From Gilvimarinus agarilyticus (GTDB lineage: Bacteria; Pseudomonadota; Gammaproteobacteria; Pseudomonadales; Cellvibrionaceae), in the NCBI RefSeq assembly GCF_000832015.1, contig NZ_JXCJ01000001.1:1308713-1345377 (forward strand): a stretch of DNA of 36,665 bases. Direction: 5' to 3'. Under the pieces are notes generated by a model. That model ran no database searches. It was not told the DNA's origin and saw only the letters and a program-made list of their open reading frames with translations. This document shows, in pieces, positions 1 through 8,375 of the stretch (its first letter is position 1; every line of letters starts with the position of its first letter). Both the position numbers and the translations under genes were made by a program.

Positions 1-977
1 TTGATTCACTCATGTTTGGGCACGAGGGGTTAGAGCTAACGGAGCGCTGCATAAATCGTTATGGGGCGGGCTCTATAGTCTATGACCCTGAGCTTGTGCT
101 GCAGCACGACTTTGCGCATAGCTCTCGGTTGGAGGCTAAAAATAAACGTCAAGCGCTTGGAGTTGCGTATCGTGAACATCTTGAAAATCAAAAAAAAATA
201 AAGGAGAGCCAGAAAGTGAGTGAAGAAGGCGTGTCCATCGTTTTAGTGGCGCATGATAATCTTGATGAAACCGTTCACTTTGTAGAGCATTTTGTTAAGG
301 ATAATACTCACTCCCCGGCTGAGGTGCTTATACTGGCCGGTGAGAGGGCCAGCGAGTTTGTAGCGCGAGTAAGTGCCTATGTGGGCAAAGCCAAAGTAAC
401 GGTTTTGCCTGTCGCGGCACAAATGTTTCCTCGGCTTGCGTCTAAGTTGCGCTTTCAGAATACGGTAATAGCAAAACCTCCATTTACTATTGCGGGCGAT
501 TTTTTACCTAAGCTAATAAAGTCAGGTAATCTCGCATCCAGTGCCTACGTTAACCTTGAGTCTTACGGTCTGCCTTCAGGTATTGCAACCAAGCGCAGTG
601 CACTACAATCGCTCCCCGAAACCCCAATACATGAAGTCTTTGCCAGTCACACAATCTCGTCGCTTGCGGGTACTTCCGTACATGATGTAGAAGTTGGCGA
701 AGCCACTCGAGCGGTTGACTTAGATTTGCAAATCTCGGAGCTGCAAGAAAAGCTTGAAGCCTTAGATAAATCCCTCGATGCAAAATATTCAGAGATTGAA
801 CGTCTCGATCAGTTATATGAACAGCTTGATGAAGACACTCAAGAGGCTATCGATCTGCGCGAGAAGCTAAAACCTCTTGTGGAGCAGTCAAATGATATGC
901 TCATTCAATTAAAAGACGATTTTGACCGGCTAGAGCACTTACGTATTAAAAAGTACAGTGTAAAAGTCGCGAGCTAG
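1..977 (+). CDS. Glycosyltransferase family 2, C-terminal part (5' end outside window), with C-terminal coiled coil
   Basis: The reading frame is open from the first bases, so the start lies outside the window. The first visible residues (DSLMFGHEGLELTER) match the end of a GT-A glycosyltransferase domain, where an acidic-x-E-L-x-x-R motif follows the acceptor-side loop, and the tract ending in QHDFAHS is also typical. From about base 230 a second domain begins as a GT2 would (VSIVLVAHDNLDETV), but it shows no DxD metal motif and looks degenerate. The last 75-80 residues (about bases 720-960) are charged heptad-like sequence, predicted by eye as coiled coil. The protein would act in the cytoplasm or at the inner membrane face in glycan assembly. 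It is followed 42 bases later by an epimerase gene in the same direction. The GT2 assignment is good; substrate unknown. Confidence 0.8.
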   Translation, partial: DSLMFGHEGLELTERCINRYGAGSIVYDPELVLQHDFAHSSRLEAKNKRQALGVAYREHLENQKKIKESQKVSEEGVSIVLVAHDNLDETVHFVEHFVKDNTHSPAEVLILAGERASEFVARVSAYVGKAKVTVLPVAAQMFPRLASKLRFQNTVIAKPPFTIAGDFLPKLIKSGNLASSAYVNLESYGLPSGIATKRSALQSLPETPIHEVFASHTISSLAGTSVHDVEVGEATRAVDLDLQISELQEKLEALDKSLDAKYSEIERLDQLYEQLDEDTQEAIDLREKLKPLVEQSNDMLIQLKDDFDRLEHLRIKKYSVKVAS

Positions 978-1019
978 CTGCCCTTAACCCTGAATTCAAC
1001 ATGCGAATAGGAATGTCAC

Positions 1020-2009
1020 ATGAGCAACAACAGAATACTAATTACCGGTGGCTGTGGCTTTATAGGTACGTCCTTAATCCAATCACTTCTCAAAAAAGAC
1101 CCATCTCAAAAAATACGGGTATTGGATAGCTTAATAACCGGTAGCGAGGCCGATTTATCCGAGGTGACAAGCTTTAACTCTGTAACTCTTGACGCCCTTG
1201 GGGGTGATTCAAGCCAGGTGCAGCTGGTTGTTGCCGATATTCGCGATGAGAACGCTGTGAATATCGCTGCCAAGGGTGTAAGTGCGATCGTCCATTTGGC
1301 GGCCAATACTGGCGTTGGGCCGTCAGTCGAAAACCCGCGCCTGGATATGGAGTGTAATGTGATCGGTACTTTCAATGTACTGGAGGGCGCAAGGCTAAAT
1401 GGAGTCGAGAAGTTTGTATTCGCCTCGTCTGGCGCGCCAGCAGGCGAAGTAGAACCACCCATACATGAAGAGCTTCCTCCGCACCCGGTATCACCTTATG
1501 GCTCTAGCAAACTCGCGGGTGAAGGTTACTGCTCGTCGTATTACCGTACCTTTGGTGTTAAAACCATTTGCCTGCGGTTTGGTAATGTTTACGGGCCGCG
1601 CTCTAAAAATAAAGCCAGTGTGGTGGCCAAGTTTATTAAGCAAGCCATTGCCGGTGAAACGTGCATGATTTACGGTGATGGTAATCAAACTCGGGATTTC
1701 ATATACATTCAAGATCTTGTTAGAGCTGTAGAGTTGGCTCTTGAGTCTTCTTTCGGCGGAGAAACCTTTCAGGTCGCATCTGGCCGTGAACGTACGGTTG
1801 GGGAAGTTGCAGAGCTCATTGCATGTTCGCTCAAGAATAAAGGCATAAAAATGACGATTGAGCACGAATCCAAGCGATTGGGTGATGTTCTACGCAACTA
1901 TTCAGATACGACTAAAGCTGAAAATCTATTAGGTTGGGTTGCAGATACGAACTTAGAAACAGGAATAGCTAGAACGATAGAATCATTCGCGTTTGAGGTT
2001 AGAGTTTAG
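1020..2009 (+). CDS. NAD-dependent epimerase/dehydratase (extended SDR, UDP-glucose 4-epimerase-like)
   Basis: This is an extended short-chain dehydrogenase/reductase of 329 residues, the usual size for nucleotide-sugar 4-epimerases and 4,6-dehydratases. The Rossmann dinucleotide motif GGCGFIG is at residues 10-16. The catalytic Y160-x-x-x-K164 lies in PYGSSK, with serines at 136-137 as candidate third catalytic residues. GNVYGPR and GDGNQTRDFIY are the substrate-loop signatures of the GalE-like group. It would make or remodel an NDP-sugar for the surrounding glycosyltransferases. The ATG follows an AGGA tract at a plausible distance, and the next gene starts 5 bases after its stop, so the two are likely cotranscribed. 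Residues 136-143 read SSGAPAGE; many relatives have Tyr in place of the second Ala, a minor oddity. Exact sugar specificity cannot be read from the sequence. Confidence 0.9.
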   Translation: MSNNRILITGGCGFIGTSLIQSLLKKDPSQKIRVLDSLITGSEADLSEVTSFNSVTLDALGGDSSQVQLVVADIRDENAVNIAAKGVSAIVHLAANTGVGPSVENPRLDMECNVIGTFNVLEGARLNGVEKFVFASSGAPAGEVEPPIHEELPPHPVSPYGSSKLAGEGYCSSYYRTFGVKTICLRFGNVYGPRSKNKASVVAKFIKQAIAGETCMIYGDGNQTRDFIYIQDLVRAVELALESSFGGETFQVASGRERTVGEVAELIACSLKNKGIKMTIEHESKRLGDVLRNYSDTTKAENLLGWVADTNLETGIARTIESFAFEVRV

Positions 2010-2014
2010 ATAAT

Positions 2015-3016
2015 ATGTCAAATAGTGCTCCCAGTCGTTTTGAAGGGTCGAAACAAGTCGTTGTAGTTCTCGGGCCTGGCAGGTCTGGCACCTCTTTGGC
2101 TATGCAGGCTTTGTGTGCCATGGGGATGAATGTTTCAGAGGATCTACTGCGAGCCAACGAGAGTAACCCCCGTGGATTTTATGAAGATGCCGCGATTGTT
2201 GAGTGCCATAAGAGGCTGATAAGTGAATTCTCTCCAAGCCCTTCTCTTCCGCTACCCGAAAGTTGGATATCGAGTAGAGCAGTGAGGGAAGTTGGCGAGG
2301 ATCTCAAGCATATAGTTACAACTAATGTGGAGGCGACGGATCAATTTTGGGGTTTTAAAGATCCTCGGACGGCTCGCTTTCTTCCGCTGTGGACGTCTGT
2401 TTTTAATAGCCTTAAAGTGGTGCCTATATATGTTCTTGCTGTGAGGGATCCTCGCGCAATTGTCAGCTCTTTTCAAACTCAGTACGGAACAGGGCAAGCT
2501 CAAGCAGAACTAGTTTTGATGTTGAGAACGATAGAGGCGCTCAAATACACAGGCGGAAACTGTTTGCTAGTTAACTACGACGATTGGTTTCTTAGTGAGA
2601 GTAAAAATTGGTCAATTTTGAGATCTGTTTTTACGGACGCTGATTGTAAAGATGTCGCAGATAAGGATGTCGTTAGTGCTTCATTAAGAAGGTCATCGGG
2701 CTCATCATTGTCGATAAAGAACGAGGCCTTGGATGAGTTGTATTCGCACCTTCTGGCAAGTGAAGATGGGTCAGTTCCCCCCGCCGTGATGAATTTGATT
2801 CCTCGAATTATTGAGGGAATGAGTGACTATCTGCCTTGGTCCAATGAGGCTAACTCTCAGTATCTACGAAACAGGAAGTTAGCAGAGAAAATTCGGGATT
2901 TAGAAGACTCAATTTCCTCCCTAAATAGTATTTCTCAGGAATGCGATCGGCTGAAGGAACTCACTAAAGAATTGCAGGGGATTATCGATTCCTGTGGGCG
3001 AATCGAATCTGTTTAA
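2015..3016 (+). CDS. Sulfotransferase-like protein with C-terminal coiled coil
   Basis: The protein resembles PAPS-dependent sulfotransferases. A 5'-phosphosulfate-binding P-loop GPGRSGTS sits at residues 20-27, followed by the family-typical stretch in which an LL-x-x-N-x-x-NP-x-GF-x-E pattern is visible. A 3'-phosphate-binding motif RDPRAIVSS lies at residues 144-152. Such enzymes transfer sulfate from PAPS to hydroxyls of sugars or lipids in the cytoplasm. The last 45 residues (RKLAEKIRDLEDSISSLNSI and onward) form a predicted coiled coil, which is not part of the core fold and suggests oligomerisation or docking to another assembly protein. The gene starts 5 bases after the epimerase stop and ends 18 bases before the next GT, so it sits inside an operon. 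The acceptor is unknown. Confidence 0.82.
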   Translation: MSNSAPSRFEGSKQVVVVLGPGRSGTSLAMQALCAMGMNVSEDLLRANESNPRGFYEDAAIVECHKRLISEFSPSPSLPLPESWISSRAVREVGEDLKHIVTTNVEATDQFWGFKDPRTARFLPLWTSVFNSLKVVPIYVLAVRDPRAIVSSFQTQYGTGQAQAELVLMLRTIEALKYTGGNCLLVNYDDWFLSESKNWSILRSVFTDADCKDVADKDVVSASLRRSSGSSLSIKNEALDELYSHLLASEDGSVPPAVMNLIPRIIEGMSDYLPWSNEANSQYLRNRKLAEKIRDLEDSISSLNSISQECDRLKELTKELQGIIDSCGRIESV

Positions 3017-3034
3017 CAATTTTGGAAAAACAAG

Positions 3035-4843
3035 ATGAAAAGTTTACGCGTGGAAAGTAGCGCTGCGGCGAATCTAGCTCAACAGATATCGTGGATTTCG
3101 CCAGACAAATCATTAGTTAATAAGAAGAAAAATTCTAGCTTGAATATTGGCCTTATATCAAGCGAGAGGTTGTATTTGGGTATGCGACTTGAGGGAAATG
3201 TTTATCCTTTAACTCATCGTAACTGGAAATTTTCCATAGCGTACTCAAATTTTGATTTTATTCTTGTGGAGTCTTGTTATCAATCGTGTTCCGGCGATTG
3301 GTTTATGGCGCAATCTGGGCATGGGGAGAGCTCAGAAGTACTTGAAGAGTTGGTGAGTTTCGCAAAAGAGCGGGCCATACCTGTAGTCTACTGGTTTACC
3401 CTAGATGTCCAGTATGTTGAAGAATTTAATTCTAGTTTAAGTTTATTTGATGTTGTCTTTTGTGCGGATGATCGTGCTGCCAACGCTTTAGAGGGGCGTG
3501 GAGTTAAGGCGAGTTACCTTCCTCCTGCTGTTCAGCCTGCTTTATTTTCACGCCTGAAAGAACACAACGATAGCGACATTGATAAGAAGTGTCAGCGTTA
3601 TCCGTTAATTTTTGATGACGTGGTGGATATGGCGCAAAGATCAGAGGGCCGGATGAGCTTTTATTCTGAACTCGCCGACCGTGGCGCCTATTTTTTTGAT
3701 TCTATGAATCAAATATGGGCTACTAAAGCAAAGCCGCTCGAAGCTCTTGGTTGTAATGTTTTGGGGACAGTTCCCTATCAGGAAAAAAGTTTTCTTTTTT
3801 CTAGATCTAACGTGTTGGGGATTTTTTCAAGTAATAGTAGGACGAGAACCGAGCAACAGTGGTCGATTGTTGAAGCGGCTGCCAGCCACGTGCCGGTTTT
3901 GCTCGAGCCAGATGTTGACGTTGGAATTTTTCAAGAGATCTGTATTAACTGTGCAAGCTACGACGAATTTAACTGTGAGATAGAATCGCTGCAAAGCGAT
4001 GAGCTTTACCGAAAAAGGGTTGCTCAGATTGGATGGCGCGAGGCGGTAAAGAACAACAGCTTCTCAAATAGAGTATCTTCAATATGTAATGTGATCGGTG
4101 TGGCGCATGATTGGGAGGAGTATCCTACAGCCGCTTTAATTACACCATCTTATAGAAGTAAGTTTATACCCAGAGTTATTGATAGCTATTCTAATCAAAC
4201 TTATATCAATAAAGAGATGGTTCTTGTTTTTAATGGCCCTATGGAAGAGTATGAAGACGTCAAAGCTAGCGTGTCTAATCTCGATATAGGTACTACATTT
4301 GTACCTCCAGAGCTCCATGCAGGGCCTTGTATGAATTCGGGGATTTCAAAAGCTAAGTCAGATTTTGTGTTTCGTATGGATGATGATGATTTTTATGGTC
4401 CGAATTATTTGCTGGATATGATGCTGTATACGCGTGTAGTAGATTTTGATGTCATAGGGAAAGTGTTTAGATACTTTGTTATGGACGGAGAGGCTCCAAT
4501 CTATCAGAGAGAGTCCAAGAATATTGTCTTCGATCGGCCTGCATACTCCCTTTTTAATAAGTACCCTAAGCGGGTTAATTTTATTGCCGGTTGCTCCCAT
4601 GGGGGTAATAAAGATTTCTTTGTAAATAATCCGTACCCGGCGAAGAACTTTGCAGCAGTAGATACTCAGTGGTTGTATTCTTTAGAGGACAAGGGGGAGG
4701 GGGTGGTTATAAGTGTCGATGAGTTTAACTTGTTGGTCGATAGACGATCTGGCAATGATCATACTTGGGTGGCAAATGTGGGAAAAATGCAGAAGGCTTC
4801 AAGAATATATGGCCTTGATCCGGAAAAGGTTTGTTTTGTATGA
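3035..4843 (+). CDS. Two-domain glycosyltransferase (CgeB-like N-terminal half, GT2-like C-terminal half)
   Basis: The protein has 602 residues. The N-terminal half (about 30-350) resembles the CgeB/DUF3880-type glycosyltransferase group: a short Rossmann-like unit, then a stretch with QQWSIVEAAASHVPVLLEPD, which is the E-rich nucleotide-sugar-binding segment of GT-B enzymes. The C-terminal half (about 365-600) is GT2-like, beginning ALITPSYRSKFIPRVIDSYS and carrying an acidic DDDDF cluster at residues 449-453 that would serve as the metal/nucleotide DxD site. A GGAAA-like SD (GGAAA at about 3023) precedes the ATG. The stop overlaps the next start in an ATGA arrangement, so the two are translationally coupled. 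The gene is clearly A+T-rich compared with the genes after 10.9 kb. It probably adds two different sugars; linkages unknown. Confidence 0.82.
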   Translation: MKSLRVESSAAANLAQQISWISPDKSLVNKKKNSSLNIGLISSERLYLGMRLEGNVYPLTHRNWKFSIAYSNFDFILVESCYQSCSGDWFMAQSGHGESSEVLEELVSFAKERAIPVVYWFTLDVQYVEEFNSSLSLFDVVFCADDRAANALEGRGVKASYLPPAVQPALFSRLKEHNDSDIDKKCQRYPLIFDDVVDMAQRSEGRMSFYSELADRGAYFFDSMNQIWATKAKPLEALGCNVLGTVPYQEKSFLFSRSNVLGIFSSNSRTRTEQQWSIVEAAASHVPVLLEPDVDVGIFQEICINCASYDEFNCEIESLQSDELYRKRVAQIGWREAVKNNSFSNRVSSICNVIGVAHDWEEYPTAALITPSYRSKFIPRVIDSYSNQTYINKEMVLVFNGPMEEYEDVKASVSNLDIGTTFVPPELHAGPCMNSGISKAKSDFVFRMDDDDFYGPNYLLDMMLYTRVVDFDVIGKVFRYFVMDGEAPIYQRESKNIVFDRPAYSLFNKYPKRVNFIAGCSHGGNKDFFVNNPYPAKNFAAVDTQWLYSLEDKGEGVVISVDEFNLLVDRRSGNDHTWVANVGKMQKASRIYGLDPEKVCFV

Positions 4844-6621
4844 GTTCTCCTGATGGAAAAGCTTTCAGGCTGGTTGTGGTAAGTGATAACCCGTATGGGT
4901 TAATTGGAACGCCCGGCACCTATGAACTTGTCGACGAGCTGTGCAAGTACTTTGAAGTTAAGTTGTACTGCCCTTTGCCTAATCCTGCCAATTTTATAGT
5001 GGTTTCATCGGCAGAGTTTCAAGGGAAGTTGGTCGAACACGATCGATCTTTGAAAGGCTGGGTCCAGTCTCTTGTTAAAGATCTGGCTCAAGATGATGCG
5101 GAATGTGTTTATTTTGCATCAGGTCGATCGTGGATGCATGATGATGCATATATTCTTAGAGAGTTAAAGCGATTGAATCCAGAGCGAAAGATTATCGTGG
5201 ACTTAAAGTCGCCCCCAACGATTTCAGACGTGGATGTGCTTCGCCGCTCGCAGAGACGCTCTGAATATGCACTTGATTGGATAGATTTGGTGTTGTCTAG
5301 GTGCGTGTCCGATATACGGGAAAGGTTTGGGCACGCTGAAATGAGATATGCCCTGTATCCTATCGGTCTTTCTAAGAGTTTGGTTGTCGAGGAGGTAGAG
5401 CGCCAGGATCGTATTTCGAAATTTGTCTTTATCGGTTCTTTGAGCGACAAAAGAAAATTAGATTGGATGCTGGACGAGTTTTCGCTTCTATGTAGTGAAG
5501 TGAAAAATCAGGTGACGCTAGATATATATGGCGATGGAGTCGATAAAGACCGTCTGGTTACTCATGCTAAGATGTTGGGAATTGATAATTTCGTGTCTTT
5601 TAGAGGCTTGCTTGGCCATCAAGAGTTGTTGCAGGAGCTGCCCAGTTATCATGTGGGGTTAGGGTGGGTGCCTTATGAGATGTATGACTCTGCGCCGTCA
5701 TTAAAGTCGTACGAGTATTTGTCCGCGGGTTTGATTCCATTGTTGAGTGATACCAGGGCGCATCTTAAAATGGATCAGAGAAAATGCTCAGTCCACTTTT
5801 TTTCCAACCGAAAGAGTGGGCTTTCTCGAGTGATTGAGAGTTTAGTCGGCCAAAACCTTTCTTTTTATCGCGATCAGCTTCAAATGAATAAAGAGTCTGT
5901 TGATAATCAAACTTGGGCGAAGGTGGCATCTGATTACATTGCTCCATTTGTAAAAAATCTTGTGGCATCAGAGTATGATGACAAACCCTGTAATTTTTCT
6001 CCGAGCCCTAAGTGTGGGGTCAGTCTGGTTCACATAGTTTATTTTTCTGAACAAGATTTTGTCGATTGGAGTGAACCTCTTCTTGTTTGGCTTCGGACTC
6101 GAGTCCATACAGTTAAAGTGATAGTGCGACAGCGTGAAGCGTGGAGGCAAAGAGTTTTTAAGGGCGGGGTGTCGAATCCCCGCGAGATGATAGAACTTGG
6201 TGAGTCTGAAGTCTTTGATTTTATGTTGTCAGAAGATTTCTCGGCGTTAATTGGAGTGGTTTCTGACTATGATGATATGCATCCATATTTAGAACTTCTC
6301 GATTTAAGTAGGGTATGTATCTTCGAAACACTGTCACCAGAGCGACTTGTCGCTGACGCCATATCAGAAAGCCGATCTAACGCTTCAACAAGAAAGAAGA
6401 ATGTTCGAGATTTTGCTTGGTGCCACTCTGGCGCGGTATTTAGTCCAGGGGGAAGTCCTGTCAGTAGTGTCGAGAAGAGAGTGCGGAGTTGGGGGTACGA
6501 GCTTTTCGATTCCGAAGTTGAAGAGGTTATTGGTGGACCTAATATCAAAGGATTTCAAGGTTCGGAAGTTGAGCGTGAACGATGTTTCAATGCGTGTAGG
6601 TTCGTGTGTAAAAGTCTGTGA
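4840..6621 (+). CDS. Glycosyltransferase family 4-like protein with an unassigned C-terminal domain
   Basis: The ATG at 4840 overlaps the preceding stop (ATGA) and has a GGAAAAGG tract just upstream; a TTG at 4831 in the same frame is a less likely start. Residues about 190-350 are a GT4 (GT-B) C-terminal domain: KFVFIGSL opens it, then IYGDGVDKDRL, VSFRGLLGH, and the donor-binding segment SAPSLKSYEYLSAGLIPLL near residues 285-305. The N-terminal half fits the acceptor-side Rossmann domain. Residues about 395-593 form another region beginning VSLVHIVYFSEQDFVDWSEP that I cannot assign; it lacks a clear donor motif. The protein would be cytoplasmic or membrane-peripheral. A+T-rich like its neighbours. 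The gene is followed after 57 bases by a sulfotransferase gene. Confidence 0.82.
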   Translation: MSSPDGKAFRLVVVSDNPYGLIGTPGTYELVDELCKYFEVKLYCPLPNPANFIVVSSAEFQGKLVEHDRSLKGWVQSLVKDLAQDDAECVYFASGRSWMHDDAYILRELKRLNPERKIIVDLKSPPTISDVDVLRRSQRRSEYALDWIDLVLSRCVSDIRERFGHAEMRYALYPIGLSKSLVVEEVERQDRISKFVFIGSLSDKRKLDWMLDEFSLLCSEVKNQVTLDIYGDGVDKDRLVTHAKMLGIDNFVSFRGLLGHQELLQELPSYHVGLGWVPYEMYDSAPSLKSYEYLSAGLIPLLSDTRAHLKMDQRKCSVHFFSNRKSGLSRVIESLVGQNLSFYRDQLQMNKESVDNQTWAKVASDYIAPFVKNLVASEYDDKPCNFSPSPKCGVSLVHIVYFSEQDFVDWSEPLLVWLRTRVHTVKVIVRQREAWRQRVFKGGVSNPREMIELGESEVFDFMLSEDFSALIGVVSDYDDMHPYLELLDLSRVCIFETLSPERLVADAISESRSNASTRKKNVRDFAWCHSGAVFSPGGSPVSSVEKRVRSWGYELFDSEVEEVIGGPNIKGFQGSEVERERCFNACRFVCKSL

Positions 6622-6678
6622 TATGCCCGGCAGTGTTTTCTTTGTTTGGTGGTTTTTAAATTTAAGGCTAGGTTTCTA

Positions 6679-7449
6679 ATGAAAAGAGTCATTTTTGTTG
6701 GCGGGGCGAACCATTCCTCCTCTACAATGATTGGTGCCATTCTCGGTGCTAGTATGACACATCCCTTTGAGAGCTTTCATGTGGGAGAGATAAAGTCTTT
6801 TTTTGACCCTAGATCTCCAAAGTATGGTCAGCCTAAGGCTGTGCTCGAATCTGCATTCGGAGACTTTTGGTCTTCAGTGGACTATAAGGTTGGGTATGAT
6901 AACGCATACGACGAACTGTTTAAAAAATCTGCTGAAACAGATGTTTTGGTCGACTCGTCGAAAACCTGGAGGTGTCTTCAGAGGCAGGTGACTAAAAGTG
7001 ATTCCTCAGCGTGGCGATTGACTTGTTTGATTTCTTATAGGCGATTCGAAAAGATATGGAAAAGCGACGAAAGGAGAGGCGTGCCCCTTGATAAGCGCCT
7101 CAACAACTTAAAGCAATATGAGCGTCTATTATCCGTCATCGATGAGCATCACGTTAGCTATAAGGTTTTTGATTTAGGAGAGTTTTTGAAGTCCCCCAAG
7201 CTTTATGCAAAAAAAGTTTGTGAGGTGCTGGGGGTCTCCTATTTTGATGGTAAAGAAGAGTATTGGCGTTACCCCGATGCTCATTTGTATGGTGCGGCGA
7301 CTCAGCGTAGGCATTTTCGAAACCCTAGTGAGGCTGGTTTTTTGGTTAATTCGAGGCCCGACCTGAGTGAGTCTCAAGGTTCCCAGTTGTGGCAAGAAGA
7401 TGAAGGCTTGGTGGCGGTCGAAGCTCGCTTGATTAGCGAGTCAATATGA
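6679..7449 (+). CDS. Sulfotransferase-like protein
   Basis: The start at ATG 6679 follows AAGG and AGG tracts (6664-6672). An in-frame codon at 6646 would add 11 residues with no homologous look. The N-terminus MKRVIFVGGANHSSSTMIGA carries a P-loop-like 5'-phosphosulfate site at residues 8-16, with Ser residues where many relatives have SGTT. VDSSK at residues 91-95 is a hallmark of many bacterial sulfotransferases. A later SYRRFEKIWKSDERRG stretch could hold the 3'-phosphate-binding Arg/Ser. Length 256 residues is typical of compact sulfotransferases. It is the second of three such genes in the locus. Function as a PAPS-dependent glycan sulfotransferase is inferred from motifs only; the P-loop is less canonical than in the first copy, so the confidence is lower. 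Confidence 0.7.
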   Translation: MKRVIFVGGANHSSSTMIGAILGASMTHPFESFHVGEIKSFFDPRSPKYGQPKAVLESAFGDFWSSVDYKVGYDNAYDELFKKSAETDVLVDSSKTWRCLQRQVTKSDSSAWRLTCLISYRRFEKIWKSDERRGVPLDKRLNNLKQYERLLSVIDEHHVSYKVFDLGEFLKSPKLYAKKVCEVLGVSYFDGKEEYWRYPDAHLYGAATQRRHFRNPSEAGFLVNSRPDLSESQGSQLWQEDEGLVAVEARLISESI

Positions 7450-7529
7450 CATAAGTTCTCGGGTTTTCGAGGCTCATCGTCGACTGTCTTTGTTTATAAG
7501 CTAATTGAAAGTTTAGGTTTGGGTAATCC

Positions 7530-8297
7530 ATGAAAAATAGTATTGTATGGCTTTATTGGGAAAATGCGCTGGGTCAAGATATGCCCGCGCATATCGACCT
7601 TTGCCATAAAATATTGATGTCTCAGGATCATGGGTGCAACGTGATATTGGTTACCCCAGATAACGTGCATCAATACCTTCCAGATCTAGACCCTGCCGTT
7701 TGGGATATTACCCTTGAGAATATCAATCAGAACCCTATTGCGGTGCGCTGTGCGTTTATTCGGGCTTTTTTGTTAGAAAGGTATGGTGGTTTGTATGTCG
7801 ACTCTGATTGCTTAGCATTGGTTGATTATAAAAGCGTCTTTGATGAAGTGGTGGGCTTCGATTTTTTTGCCATGCGGCGTACCTCGGCTAAGACTAACCA
7901 TATCTCTATCGGATTTTATGGCAGTGTTAAGCAGGGGGTTGTAATTTCAAAATACTGTGAAGCCCTTAGAGCTGTGTTGAAGAAAAAGACACTGTTTAGA
8001 TGGGCGGAAGTGGGGGCTCACCTAGTTACGCCTATTGTGAATGAGCATTTAGATCGGTGTTATCTTTTTCGCGAGGATCGAATTCATCCGGTGGTCGCTG
8101 AGAAGCAAGAGTTGTTGGCCGACGAAGTGGTTCCTGTTGGTGAGGTAGTGCCGAATGATGCCGTGACATTAATGTTATTTCATCGAATATTTGAACAAGA
8201 AGTTAAGGGTGTAACCTTAAAGGGCTTTTCCATGTCGGACTTGGCGAAAGGTAACTACTTACTGTCGCGTGTGATTAAGCATTATGGGTTGGTGTAA
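7530..8297 (+). CDS. GT32-like glycosyltransferase (capsular polysaccharide synthesis type)
   Basis: A 255-residue protein with the signature of the GT32/OCH1-like sugar transferases with a DxD motif: YGGLYVDSDC, where D91 and D93 would bind the divalent metal and nucleotide sugar. It opens with IVWLYWENALGQDMPAHIDLC, like the I-P-x-x-I-H/W-x-x-W start of this family, followed by AVRCAFIRAFLLERYGG, where R-x-A-x-x-R-x-x-x-L is the conserved helix before the DxD. The family includes capsule and LPS core enzymes that act in the cytoplasm in bacteria. The ATG follows a GGTTTGGG tract. It is separated by 80 bases from the upstream sulfotransferase and 78 bases from the downstream GT, so a continuous operon is likely. 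Donor sugar is unknown. Confidence 0.85.
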   Translation: MKNSIVWLYWENALGQDMPAHIDLCHKILMSQDHGCNVILVTPDNVHQYLPDLDPAVWDITLENINQNPIAVRCAFIRAFLLERYGGLYVDSDCLALVDYKSVFDEVVGFDFFAMRRTSAKTNHISIGFYGSVKQGVVISKYCEALRAVLKKKTLFRWAEVGAHLVTPIVNEHLDRCYLFREDRIHPVVAEKQELLADEVVPVGEVVPNDAVTLMLFHRIFEQEVKGVTLKGFSMSDLAKGNYLLSRVIKHYGLV

Positions 8298-8375
8298 CGC
8301 TTTTGCCTCGGATTTTGATATGCTTTTATTGATGATTGAGTGTTGCTCGGCCGGCTTATCGAGTAGGTCTCGGGG

